Source: a virus
Virus record (IMG/VR): IMGVR_UViG_3300050821_015718
Span: 1 to 27,948 of that record
Direction: 5' to 3' (one strand)
DNA length: 27,948 nucleotides
The position numbers and the translations under genes were made by a program. Below the pieces are notes generated by a model that saw nothing but the letters and a program-made list of their open reading frames with translations, had not been told where the DNA came from and did not search any database. Positions 7,403 to 15,120 of this stretch are shown here, in pieces (the stretch's first letter is position 1; each line of letters starts with the position of its first letter).

Positions 7403-7761
7403 TGCACTGCCTCACCATCTGCTTCGGACCAGCCGGAACAACGTGGGCGCTGATGTTCAAAACGAAAGAAGCGGCAGAAGCAGCCTACGCAAGAGAATGG
7501 GTCACTCCTGGACTTGGAATCGAAGTAGTCGATGACTTCGAACAAAACATCACCATCAAAACTGACGATGTGCACGCCGTGATGCTCGAAGACATGAGCC
7601 TCAGCAAGCTCGCCCACATCGAGCGCGCCCTCCACAACGTGCGCACGCAAGCCGAGGGCAATAAGATGGCCCAGGCCGATCCAGCACTTCAACATCTGAC
7701 TCGAGGACCGGGAATCATCTCGCCGGTACCGATGGGAAACGGGAGATTTCCTGCGGGATAA
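7399..7761 (+). CDS. Hypothetical protein, 120 aa, paired with HTH gene
   Basis: The ATG at 7399 overlaps the stop of the HTH gene (ATGA), so the two form a plus-strand pair inside a minus-strand operon. It begins MMHCLTICFGPAGTTWALMF, then has an acidic middle (GIEVVDDFEQN, VMLEDM) and a helix (LAHIERALHNVRTQAEGNKM). The mixed alpha/beta start followed by helices suggests a small soluble protein. No family is recognised. The later MMH start is chosen over 7318 because the earlier part lies over the HTH gene in another frame. Confidence 0.6.
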   Translation: MMHCLTICFGPAGTTWALMFKTKEAAEAAYAREWVTPGLGIEVVDDFEQNITIKTDDVHAVMLEDMSLSKLAHIERALHNVRTQAEGNKMAQADPALQHLTRGPGIISPVPMGNGRFPAG

Positions 7762-7884
7762 AAACAACACTTTACAAATGACGAACGGTTGTAGGTGACG
7801 GGCCAGACGCCGTGCCAGAGTCTTCAGGAACCTTCCACAATCCAGTCACTTTTATCCCCCACCCACCTGCCGCAACAACACCTT

Positions 7885-8181
7885 ATGTACACAACCTATT
7901 CCAGCGCGCACCGCCGCCCCTGTATCGTCCTAGTGCCAGGAGATTCAACCTTGCCCGTCGCCGACATTGCCAAGCGCTGCCGCGTAGTCGGCGCAACCGT
8001 CGGCGACCGATTCGTCATCAAGGTGGGATCAGCAGGGCCCAAACTGTGCACCATCATTGACATCATTAACCAACAACATCAGCTGCATGCCCCCAAACCA
8101 TCGTGTCGCGCTAGTGCTTCCCTCCCCCGCCTACCTGACGCAGCAGCACCTTCTCCCCGACCTCCGGGTGCTCCTCCATGA
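7885..8181 (+). CDS. Possible small plus-strand gene, 98 aa
   Basis: This frame covers most of the gap between the plus-strand pair and the portal gene. The first 60 residues look protein-like, with alternating hydrophobics (CIVLVPGDSTLPVADIAKRC, GDRFVIKVGS, LCTIIDII) and G/C-biased third positions. The last 30 residues overlap the 3' end of the portal gene on the other strand and are Pro-rich. No ribosome site precedes the ATG. If unreal, 7762-8110 is a 349-base gap with no other feature seen. Confidence 0.35.
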   Translation: MYTTYSSAHRRPCIVLVPGDSTLPVADIAKRCRVVGATVGDRFVIKVGSAGPKLCTIIDIINQQHQLHAPKPSCRASASLPRLPDAAAPSPRPPGAPP

Positions 8182-9838
8182 GCTTCTGCATGAACGCAGC
8201 CTTCTCCTTCTTGCGCTCGCGCGCCGAGAGCTTGGCTGCCTCCTTGCCCGGATAGGGCATGTTGTCGAGCACGTACTCGTCGTCCACAATCCCGACCTTG
8301 TGGGACGCGAAGATAAGTTGCTCGTTCTCATTAGCGAAAATCGGCGAGGAGCTGTGGCTATCCACCGTCACCCGCCGGTCGGGCGGCAGGTCGTGCAACA
8401 GGAACTTGGTGTCCTCCGTGTCCTGCACAGTATCGGCCTTCGTCCAATAAAAACGACCATCCTTCGCCTCCATGATCGATAGCGTCAGATCAGCGTGCGT
8501 GGCGCACTGCCGCTCCACCAGGAGCGACCGGTCGCGCAGGGTCGGCGACGCCGTCTTAAGGAGCACGTCGGCGTGAACACCCGCTCGCACACCCGGCTCA
8601 CCCTTGCCCTGCATGATGTCGGGGAACGACCCCAGCTCGTTGATCTTCTGCTCAAGGTGCTGGATCATCGGAAGCAACTCGGCCGGAAATTTCGGCGTCA
8701 GATCCTTGATGTCCGCGCCCTGCCCTTGCATGACGTAGCCGGCGAGCCGCCCCTGTGCGTACAGCTCGTCCGTCATACCCGTCTCACCAACGAAACCGAG
8801 GAACTTGTCGATCTGCGCCCCCATCAGGCGCCGAGCATCAAGATACCACTCTGAGAGCAGGCCCTGCGCCTCAATGAGGTCAGTCAGCTCGCTGCGCCCC
8901 CAGAACCAATTCGTCACCTCGTTAGGCTGGATCAACCGATAAGGCTGGAGCTTCGAGTCCTTGATCAGGAGGTTCGCCTTGGCGTACAGAGGCGCCACCA
9001 CGATGTCGGGCTCGATGAAGATGATCGTCGTGTAGTCAGTCTCGTCCTGCACCCACAGCTCGTGGACCTGAACAGTCGGCGCCAAGACCTGCGGGCCCAT
9101 GATCCCGTAATTGGGGTCGCTACCAATCTGCACGATCCCACCCGGCACCGGAGTCGAAGCCGACGTTAAGCCGGGATTGAGCTGCGAGGACGAAAGCACT
9201 TGGTGGAAGTAGCTCGTAACCTCCGACATGACCGCACCAGTCTGCGCGTGGGACTTGATCCTGTCATAGAGCTTTTTCGCCTCCGGCAGATGACACACCC
9301 GCCGCCACACTTCGGGCAGCGTCATCACGGTCGTCTCACACAGGGCCGGCTGCTGGTTGATCTTATTCTCCGATTCGTTGTAGACGCCAAACTGCCACGG
9401 CATAATGAGCTTCTGGTAGTAGGACGGCATCTCACTCTTACCCTCGACCTGCGGCCATTGCTTCATAACGCAGGCGCCGTACTTGAGCGCCTCGAACACG
9501 CCGCGCCCGAACAGCATGTCGGTGTCGCTCTTGTCCCACTGCCGCGTGAGAATGTTGGCGGACACTGCGGCGCGATCGTACTCGCGCTTGGGGTAGAGAT
9601 TCTCGTAATCCACGTCGAACTTAAGCTGCACCGGGCTAAACAGATGCGCCGCCGAGCGCTCGAGATGTGAGTGCATCAGATTGACAAGCGCCTTGGTCCC
9701 GTCATAGCGACCAGTCTCAGCGATCGCGTTCATGAGCCGCGCATGCGCGGCGCGCGCATTGACGCTCACCCGGCATTGCTCGATTATCTCCTGGGCGAAA
9801 GCGATAAGTTGGCGCTTCTCGGTAGGAACGAGGAGCAT
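8111..9838 (-). CDS. Portal protein
   Basis: 575 residues, a normal size for a portal subunit. It contains the helical N-terminus (EIIEQCRVSVNARAAHARLM), tryptophan/proline-rich wing segments (IMPWQFGVYN, VTNWFWGRSELTDLIEAQGL), and a C-terminal region with PTLRDRSLLVERQC followed by charged helices (ARERKKEKAAFMQKL). WGRSELTDL is the type of stem/crown-adjacent motif seen in tailed-phage portals. It lies two genes downstream of TerL, as usual. The ATG overlaps the previous stop (TGATG) with no own ribosome site, which implies coupled translation. Confidence 0.85.
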   Translation of the reverse strand: MLLVPTEKRQLIAFAQEIIEQCRVSVNARAAHARLMNAIAETGRYDGTKALVNLMHSHLERSAAHLFSPVQLKFDVDYENLYPKREYDRAAVSANILTRQWDKSDTDMLFGRGVFEALKYGACVMKQWPQVEGKSEMPSYYQKLIMPWQFGVYNESENKINQQPALCETTVMTLPEVWRRVCHLPEAKKLYDRIKSHAQTGAVMSEVTSYFHQVLSSSQLNPGLTSASTPVPGGIVQIGSDPNYGIMGPQVLAPTVQVHELWVQDETDYTTIIFIEPDIVVAPLYAKANLLIKDSKLQPYRLIQPNEVTNWFWGRSELTDLIEAQGLLSEWYLDARRLMGAQIDKFLGFVGETGMTDELYAQGRLAGYVMQGQGADIKDLTPKFPAELLPMIQHLEQKINELGSFPDIMQGKGEPGVRAGVHADVLLKTASPTLRDRSLLVERQCATHADLTLSIMEAKDGRFYWTKADTVQDTEDTKFLLHDLPPDRRVTVDSHSSSPIFANENEQLIFASHKVGIVDDEYVLDNMPYPGKEAAKLSARERKKEKAAFMQKLMEEHPEVGEKVLLRQVGGGGKH

Positions 9839-10383
9839 CAGACGCGCCGCCTGTAGCCTGGTTGCATCACCTCATTCGCGGGCCGGTCACCGACCTTGTC
9901 CCATCCCATGCGCTCAGCATGCGCGCCCCGAAGCATAGTCTGGGTCCTGGCGCCCGAGTTGGGGAACGGACCGCTCGCTACGGGACCGCTGAAACCAAGC
10001 CCGCTGTCGCGCTGGAACCCAAACGGCGACTGCGGCGCCTCAACGGCGCGCGACACCTCGTTGTTCACCGGCACTGCTGCCACATCGCCCTCATGTCTGG
10101 TCGGATTAAGGTCCGTGATCCGGATGCCCGACATCTCGGACACGGGAACACCCAGCGTCTCAGCCGCCATCTCGGCGCGGCGATCCGACCCGCGCTCCAT
10201 GTCGCGATAGACCTTGTCGCTCGCCGTTGTTGAGGCGTGACGAATAAACGGCACGACTATATCCTCGTCGTCGCGATCATGCCCCACGTAGGCACCACAC
10301 AGCGCGCAATTCTTGGGCATCCCTTTGGTGGGATCCCAACGGAACTTGCCGCGGCAATCAGGGCACTTGAGCAAAAAGGCCAT
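9838..10383 (-). CDS. Zinc-ribbon protein between TerL and portal, 181 aa
   Basis: The N-terminal zinc ribbon is CPDC (residues 7-10) followed by CALC about 18 residues later, and an acidic DRDDEDIVV segment. The rest is low in hydrophobics and probably extended (RITDLNPTRHEG, SPFGFQRDSGLGFSG, SGPFPNSGART). ATG codons at 10389 and 10383 are both possible; the latter has better spacing from GGG. Proteins in this position in tailed phages are often unknown; a packaging or portal accessory role is an inference. Confidence 0.7.
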   Translation of the reverse strand: MAFLLKCPDCRGKFRWDPTKGMPKNCALCGAYVGHDRDDEDIVVPFIRHASTTASDKVYRDMERGSDRRAEMAAETLGVPVSEMSGIRITDLNPTRHEGDVAAVPVNNEVSRAVEAPQSPFGFQRDSGLGFSGPVASGPFPNSGARTQTMLRGAHAERMGWDKVGDRPANEVMQPGYRRRV

Positions 10384-10561
10384 TATCATCAACCCAGGCC
10401 GTAGTCACTATCGCTATCTGTTCTTTACCACAGTGAATGCATCGACGCTTCAAAGGCTGATCATTCCTAATTCTTGGAACAAATTCCATCACGCAAGCAG
10501 CAACTTTGTTTCCACACTTGTGAACTGCAAAATCGCTCTGCGACCCTAACGGTAGCGCCAT
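10358..10561 (-). CDS. Small CxxC protein, 67 aa
   Basis: The ATG at 10561 lies inside the last codons of TerL (16-base overlap), and its end overlaps the next gene by 26 bases. It has HKC near residue 16, a Cys at 23, and CIHCGKEQIAI at about 41, so a four-ligand zinc site is plausible. Two successive small zinc proteins between TerL and portal would be odd; a split or duplicated ribbon is possible. The overlaps make it less certain than its neighbours. Confidence 0.5.
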   Translation of the reverse strand: MALPLGSQSDFAVHKCGNKVAACVMEFVPRIRNDQPLKRRCIHCGKEQIAIVTTAWVDDNGLFAQVP

Positions 10562-12462
10562 GACAATCTCGCCAACTCACGCTGCTGCTGGACCCTCGCG
10601 CGTTGCTTCTCGGCAAAGAACGACTCCAGCTTGTTCCGGTTAAACAACTCCACCGCACCCTGCATTGTCAAGGCCCGCCTCGCCGCCTCCGCCTCCTTGG
10701 TGAACTTGCGCGCAATCAGGTTCTTCCTGATCTCCCGCTGCCAATAGTACACCATGAGGGCCGAAGCGACCGCTCGATCGTCCTTCTTGCCGCTCGGCGC
10801 CTCGATCGAATCGCCGTCCTGCGCGATCGTGCGCATCTCCTCGATCAAGTCGGCCGAACGCACCTGGAACAACCCCGAAATCACATAGTCCCGCAGGTGG
10901 TTCATGTACATGATCTTGAGGTTGGTGTTGGTCTTCATGTGCCAGTTCTGACCAGACGCCATTCCATCCGGCCGCGCGTAGATGAACGTGCGCACATTGC
11001 GAAAAATATTCCTGAGACCCTTCTCCTCGATCTCCCTGGCCTGGTAGCCGTGCTCGATCTGGTGGCGCAGATTCTTCACCTCGTTGAACACCGCCTGTCC
11101 CGGCCCGTTCAGCTCCAGCACGTAGCGCACCTCGGACTTCTCGGAGCCGCCGTACCAGCCCATGATGGCCGCGAGTATCCATGCGAGCTGCTGCGGCGTC
11201 GGATGCGGCGAGGCAAACTCCGCCACCTGGTCAATCCCGTCGGCGTAGCACCGCCCCACCTCGATCGCGGAGCGATCGTTATGCTCATTCTCCCCGAACG
11301 CCGGGTCCACGCCCAAGCAGTAAATGCCCTCGGGATCGGGCTCCTCCCACACCTTCAACTCGGTCAACTTGACGCTCGCCCGATGCACCATCATGCGGGC
11401 GAACTCCTCGCCCGGCGTGAAGTGGTAGCGGTCAAAGCGCGTCGAGACGTTGTTGCTATACTGCGCGGTGAGCTTATCGGACGGAAAAAACTGCGAGCCC
11501 GTTATCTGGAACGCCTCGTCCTCAGTCCACGGCTGCTCCTGGATGCGAGTCGTCGAACCCTCATACTCAGTCTCCTCACCGCCGGCCTCATAGGTCGCGG
11601 TCGGATCCATCTTGCGCCTGATCCAAGCGAGCTGCTCCTGCGTGATTTCATGCCCGTACAACTCGCGAACCAGTTGGATCTTGGCCAGCTCGCGCTCGGT
11701 CGGCGACTGTTCGCCGTATAGCAAAAAGTCAGGATGATCGCGGTCGATGCACTGCGATTCTTTGGACCAAAAACCCAAAAATATACACTTACAATGTGCT
11801 GAATCCCTGCGAGCTTCTTCCCACATATCCTTCCACTTATTAGGCCCTCTCGCAGTCGATTCATAAATATACAATCGATCGGGATTTATGTCTGAAAGAG
11901 ATTGCTCAAACGCTTCAAGTCCTTCATCGTTATCGAACGAACATATTTCCGATAACGTAGCAAAAGCCAAACCAATAGAACGTCCTAAAGTGCCAGAAGA
12001 TTTTGACTTTTTAACGCCCGCCGATTTGAACAATATTTTGGAATTATTCTCCAACGTCAAACCTTCGCGGTTACCTTCACCCGCTCCCTTGACTTTGGGA
12101 AATCCCAAAGATAGCGGCAAATCACGAATCATTGCAACCAGCTCTTGCCGCGCATTTTCTCGATTTGGAGCCGTATCAAATACAAGCGCGCCAGCAAGAC
12201 CGCGATGCAGTCCCAGCATAAAGATCGTAAGCGCTCGCACTAAAGTGCTGATGCCTAGCTGTCTAGACTTCAAAATAAATATCCGGTGAATGTCCTGTTC
12301 AAGAGCATCAAAAATTTCAGTAATGACCCGAATCTGTCCGCCGTACAGATGCTCACCAAGACAAATATGTCCACCGTCTTTCGAATCTATGTAGCATCTA
12401 GCCAAAAACTGCATAAACGCAGCTTCAACCGCGTCCCGCTTCTTTGCTGACCATCCTGCCAC
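10546..12462 (-). CDS. Terminase large subunit
   Basis: 638 residues. The ATPase part has the Walker A variant KSRQLGIST (residues 65-73) and a Walker B ending in LSE (E172 as likely catalytic). The RNase H-like nuclease part has GVDPAFGE (D387 region), VLELNGPG (E450) and KKDDRAVAS (D561/D562), the three acidic sites expected. It drives DNA into the procapsid and cuts concatemers, docking on the portal. The start is GTG, inside the last 38 bases of the HNH gene. Bases 11750-12462 (N-terminal ATPase half) are about 44% GC by hand count in sampled lines, against about 60% in the rest. Confidence 0.93.
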   Translation of the reverse strand: MAGWSAKKRDAVEAAFMQFLARCYIDSKDGGHICLGEHLYGGQIRVITEIFDALEQDIHRIFILKSRQLGISTLVRALTIFMLGLHRGLAGALVFDTAPNRENARQELVAMIRDLPLSLGFPKVKGAGEGNREGLTLENNSKILFKSAGVKKSKSSGTLGRSIGLAFATLSEICSFDNDEGLEAFEQSLSDINPDRLYIYESTARGPNKWKDMWEEARRDSAHCKCIFLGFWSKESQCIDRDHPDFLLYGEQSPTERELAKIQLVRELYGHEITQEQLAWIRRKMDPTATYEAGGEETEYEGSTTRIQEQPWTEDEAFQITGSQFFPSDKLTAQYSNNVSTRFDRYHFTPGEEFARMMVHRASVKLTELKVWEEPDPEGIYCLGVDPAFGENEHNDRSAIEVGRCYADGIDQVAEFASPHPTPQQLAWILAAIMGWYGGSEKSEVRYVLELNGPGQAVFNEVKNLRHQIEHGYQAREIEEKGLRNIFRNVRTFIYARPDGMASGQNWHMKTNTNLKIMYMNHLRDYVISGLFQVRSADLIEEMRTIAQDGDSIEAPSGKKDDRAVASALMVYYWQREIRKNLIARKFTKEAEAARRALTMQGAVELFNRNKLESFFAEKQRARVQQQRELARLSWRYR

Positions 12463-13117
12463 GAGAATACTGCCTAAAAGGTCTACTCACGGCCTGACTG
12501 AATGTCATGCCTTTGTACATCCTAGACTTTATAGACCCGTAGTTCAACCCCAGCATCTCGCATGCTGATTTTAGTACGATCCGTTTGCCTCTGCACAAGA
12601 CCCATACGGTGTTGCGTTTATTGTTCATCTGCTCTTGACGAGTCGCCCAACAGCAATTACTAGGACTATATCCCTGCCAATTGCGTTTACGCTCAATCCA
12701 GTGCTTAAGAGAAGGACGTTCACCCATATCAGCTAAAAAATTTTCAAATCCGACTTTTCCGCGCCAACGTCGGCAAATTTTTATCCCTCGCTCACCGTAA
12801 TATTTGTACGCTTTTTCTTTTGGATTGTAACAACGACTGTGCATACCGGCCCAAACTTTATACTCAGGCGAGCCGGTTTTACCGTGCTTCAAATTAGACT
12901 GTCGTAATCCTACTCGAATTTGGCACCCACAAGAACGACTACGTCCGCACTTCAAATTGTCACCAGTTACTATCGTTTCTTTACCGCACTCGCAAAGACA
13001 ACGCCAAAAAGCGTACCCCTTGCCTGACTTCCGTCCTACAAAATACAAAACTCGTAATCGACCAAATTGCTTACCGACCAAACACTCTCTTGGATAAGAA
13101 GCACCGGCAATAATCAT
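12425..13117 (-). CDS. HNH-type homing endonuclease (AP2/NUMOD-like phage family)
   Basis: 230 residues. The order GKQFGRLRVL, W-x-C-x-C-x-CG, GRSRSCGC, YKVWAGMHSRCYNP, YYGERGIKICRRW, DMGERP, IERKRNWQGY and NCCWATRQEQMNN is that of the small phage HNH proteins with an N-terminal zinc/AP2-type DNA-binding region. The C-terminal part (VLKSACEMLGLNYGSIKSRM) looks like a NUMOD-type helix-turn-helix. Its ATG overlaps the previous stop (ATGA) and its tail overlaps TerL by 38 bases, so it sits as an in-line intruder between a small gene and TerL. It is AT-rich, 37-48% GC in sampled lines. Confidence 0.85.
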   Translation of the reverse strand: MIIAGASYPRECLVGKQFGRLRVLYFVGRKSGKGYAFWRCLCECGKETIVTGDNLKCGRSRSCGCQIRVGLRQSNLKHGKTGSPEYKVWAGMHSRCYNPKEKAYKYYGERGIKICRRWRGKVGFENFLADMGERPSLKHWIERKRNWQGYSPSNCCWATRQEQMNNKRNTVWVLCRGKRIVLKSACEMLGLNYGSIKSRMYKGMTFSQAVSRPFRQYSRGRMVSKEAGRG

Positions 13118-13383
13118 CGCCTCAAAAACCCCGCCTGATTATTCCTCTCCTGCGCGGCGAGCAGCTGTAGCTCCGCGTCGCACTTGGACTTGAGCATCAG
13201 CCAGAACGTCGTCCCGTCCTGTCTGGCGTCGAGGATGACGGTCGCGAGCGGGTTGCCGGCGCCGGCCGGCGGCACCACCACAAACGCGCCGCCAAAGCCA
13301 GACGCGACGTTGCGATCGATCTCCTCAGCAACGCGGAGGAAGAACTCCGCGTTGGTAGGAGGTTTGGGCCGCTCGTCGGGCAT
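13114..13383 (-). CDS. Small protein upstream of HNH/TerL, 89 aa (possible small-terminase slot)
   Basis: ATG at 13383 with GAGG five bases upstream; the coding bases before it are a TTG extension. The helical N-terminus (NAEFFLRVAEEIDRNVA) is followed by a Gly/Val-rich strand (GGAFVVVPPAGAG) and a helix (FWLMLKSKCDAELQLLAAQE). Its location just before TerL, once the HNH gene is removed, is that of a small terminase, but no DNA-binding motif is evident, so the function is left open. Confidence 0.65.
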   Translation of the reverse strand: MPDERPKPPTNAEFFLRVAEEIDRNVASGFGGAFVVVPPAGAGNPLATVILDARQDGTTFWLMLKSKCDAELQLLAAQERNNQAGFLRR

Positions 13384-13591
13384 CAATTCCTCTTTCGCCG
13401 TCTCTCCGAGCTGTCACGACTTCGGCGGGTCCAGGGCCTTCCTCTCAGTCAGTCCTGCACACCCGTCTGTTACCCTGCCGACCTAGCTGGCCGTCGTTCA
13501 CCGTGGCATATCGTGGGCAGTACACGTCCCGATAGTTAGCGGTTCCTCATATCGGACTATGCTGGAGCCAACACCCCGCAGCAGTATTCAA

Positions 13592-13948
13592 TCAAGGACC
13601 AGGATTCATCGGTACAGGCTGCGAGACGTGCGTGGCGTCCGCCGTGTCAAGCACAATGTTGGTTGGAGTCACGTCCTGCACGATGTCAACGACCAACGTC
13701 GCCACCTTCAAGCCAGCCGTATCAGACACCGTGACTATGATCCCGGGCGACACCTGAACGAGCGGCGTAAGGACGATAGCGGGATTGCCCCCCTTGTCCG
13801 TCCCGACCGCAGTGCCGAGACTCGCCGGCTTGTCGGAAGTCACCGAGAACACGTCCCCGGTCGGAACCGGCTCGGTTGCGCCCGCAGCATTCTGGGTCTT
13901 GATCGTGATGGTATCGATCTCATCATTGGGTAGCTCGTAGTTAGGCAT
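13592..13948 (-). CDS. Ig-like beta protein, 118 aa
   Basis: Start chosen at an ATG after AAGG with 8-base spacing; the frame stays open to 14050 but the extra N-terminus is basic and has no good ribosome site. The sequence (DTITIKTQNAAGATEPVPTG, DVFSVTSDKPASLGTAVG, VQVSPGIIVTVSDTAGLKVA, VDIVQDV) is a run of alternating beta strands typical of bacterial Ig-like folds, which often decorate virions. The C-terminus is THVSQPVPMNPGP. A weak surface-binding role is inferred. Confidence 0.65.
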   Translation of the reverse strand: MPNYELPNDEIDTITIKTQNAAGATEPVPTGDVFSVTSDKPASLGTAVGTDKGGNPAIVLTPLVQVSPGIIVTVSDTAGLKVATLVVDIVQDVTPTNIVLDTADATHVSQPVPMNPGP

Positions 13949-14060
13949 CGGGTTTCCCTTCTTGGTTCGACGCATCGGCAGTTCAAGCCCTATGACAACG
14001 GGCTTGTGGTAAAACCTGTACAAAAATTCAACCAATTGCTGCAAAGTCATAAACGCTTTT

Positions 14061-14276
14061 TCACCTCACGTAGCGGTGAGAAAAAATATTCTTGACCTGC
14101 GCGTTTAGCGCTTGCCCCACCGATGGCGCATTCGCAACCTGAAGCGCCAACTCCTCGCTCACGCCCGCGTAGGCACTAACACGACCTGATTGCCAAGTTA
14201 CGAGCAACTCGCCGACGTCGCTGTCGTAACCAACCTCGGTGACGTGGGAAGAGTAGACAGGTTGATTCCAAGACAC
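14061..14276 (-). CDS. KTSC domain protein
   Basis: 71 residues with a GTG start six bases after a strong AAGGAGG. It follows the KTSC pattern: SSHVTEVGYD, a beta hairpin LLVTWQSG, AYAGVSEELALQVANAPSVG and a C-terminal Lys/Ser pair (VKNIFSHRY). KTSC proteins are small, common in phages and bacteria, and named after conserved Lys, Thr, Ser, Cys positions; their function is poorly understood (some are linked to lysyl-tRNA synthetase C-termini). The match is made by eye. Confidence 0.75.
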   Translation of the reverse strand: MSWNQPVYSSHVTEVGYDSDVGELLVTWQSGRVSAYAGVSEELALQVANAPSVGQALNAQVKNIFSHRYVR

Positions 14277-14295
14277 AACAGTTCCTCCTTATCCA

Positions 14296-14427
14296 TCACC
14301 ACATTGGCGGCGAGTTTCCAGCCGAATCGCCGTCGCGTCCCAGTTCCGGCTTACCGCCCCGCCAGCCAATTTGCCAGAAGCCAAAAGCAAGCAGCAATCC
14401 AACTGCTAGCAGGGCTAAATAAATCAT
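14296..14427 (-). CDS. Small single-pass membrane protein, 43 aa
   Basis: The ATG overlaps the stop of the upstream gene (ATGA) and 43 codons follow. Residues 2-20 (IYLALLAVGLLLAFGFWQI) are a clear transmembrane helix, followed by a polar Gly/Asp/Ser/Pro-rich tail. The junction and composition are strong evidence despite the size. It may be a lysis accessory (holin/antiholin- or spanin-like) or a membrane-sited host-interaction peptide. No other lysis gene is in the window. Confidence 0.6.
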   Translation of the reverse strand: MIYLALLAVGLLLAFGFWQIGWRGGKPELGRDGDSAGNSPPMW

Positions 14428-14774
14428 CGCACCATTCCGTGCTGCTTGGCAGCATCTACCATTATCTGATGGAGGATCGGAAGCAAGACCGCGTCATTAT
14501 CCTCCACGGTCTCGTCCGCGAACAACAGAAAGGGAGCCTTGAGAAGCGGCCGACGCTCGGGATCGTAGAACGGGTTACCCTCCGACACCCGCCACACCAG
14601 GACACGCCTGCGGTCGCGATTATGGTCCCCCAGCGTCCTGAACTCGGCCTCCATCTCGTCCACGACATTAACTGCACGCTGACGGTTCATAGCGAACGTT
14701 TTCCCCGGCAAGCGAATGCGTACCTGCCGGTCAGGGTGATCGGCGAAGAATTGAGCATCTTGATCCGTCACCAC
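14424..14774 (-). CDS. Hypothetical phage protein, 116 aa
   Basis: GTG start inside the tail of the upstream gene. The frame begins with DAQFFADHPDRQVRIRLP, has RRVLVWRVSEGNPFYDP in the middle and ends in a helical acidic segment (ETVEDNDAVLLPILHQIMVD). The HPDRxxRIR start resembles small proteins common in proteobacterial phages, but I cannot name a function. It is coupled to genes on both sides. Confidence 0.7.
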   Translation of the reverse strand: MVTDQDAQFFADHPDRQVRIRLPGKTFAMNRQRAVNVVDEMEAEFRTLGDHNRDRRRVLVWRVSEGNPFYDPERRPLLKAPFLLFADETVEDNDAVLLPILHQIMVDAAKQHGMVR

Positions 14775-14959
14775 TGTTCTTCACCAACTAGTTTTCTGTG
14801 AAACGAATGTTCCAACTCTTTGATCCGCCTCGCCGCCTCCTGCAAAAGCTCGCGCATGTCCGCAGCGTCTGCACGATAATAGCGCGTATTTATGCTAGCC
14901 TTAACGTGCGCGTCGCACTTGGCTGCCGCCGTTTCAAGCCGCATCACGAGATCGGTCAT
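14768..14959 (-). CDS. Small helical protein, 63 aa
   Basis: ATG with GGAG nine bases upstream. Mostly one long amphipathic helix (LVMRLETAAAKCDA, AADMRELLQEAARRIKELEH). The stop overlaps the next gene's start. Such short coiled-coil proteins are frequent in phage accessory regions; no family is recognised. Confidence 0.6.
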   Translation of the reverse strand: MTDLVMRLETAAAKCDAHVKASINTRYYRADAADMRELLQEAARRIKELEHSFHRKLVGEEQW

Positions 14960-15078
14960 TTCAAAATCTCCATAGCCAAACGGTTATCCACGAACAAGGC
15001 GGCCATCCTTCTACCCTGGTCCTTATCCTGACAACTCTAGAGGGGGAGACTCGCACCCTTATATCATACAGGCTCACC

Positions 15079-15093
15079 GCCGGCTAAGCCGGC
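15079..15093. repeat. GCCGGC short hairpin
   Basis: GCCGGC, a 3-base spacer and GCCGGC give a tight stem in the 160-base gap between the TPR-glycosyltransferase stop and the 63-aa gene. It lacks a T-run on either strand, so it is not a standard terminator. On the minus strand a TATGAT box (15060s) lies just past it, but without a clear -35 element. Confidence 0.35.
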
Positions 15094-15120
15094 ATGCATT
15101 CGTCCTTGTTTTCAGACTGA

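Noticed and set aside
10603-11721. Long plus-strand open frame (372 codons)
   Set aside because: It lies opposite the TerL nuclease domain, which has all expected motifs. Leu/Arg/His-rich composition marks it as antisense shadow.
13387-13591. tRNA or gene in the 205-base gap
   Set aside because: No cloverleaf or coding frame could be assembled; the gap seems to hold only leader or control sequence.
15079-15093. GCCGGC hairpin as terminator
   Set aside because: No T-run follows on either strand, so I list it only as a hairpin.
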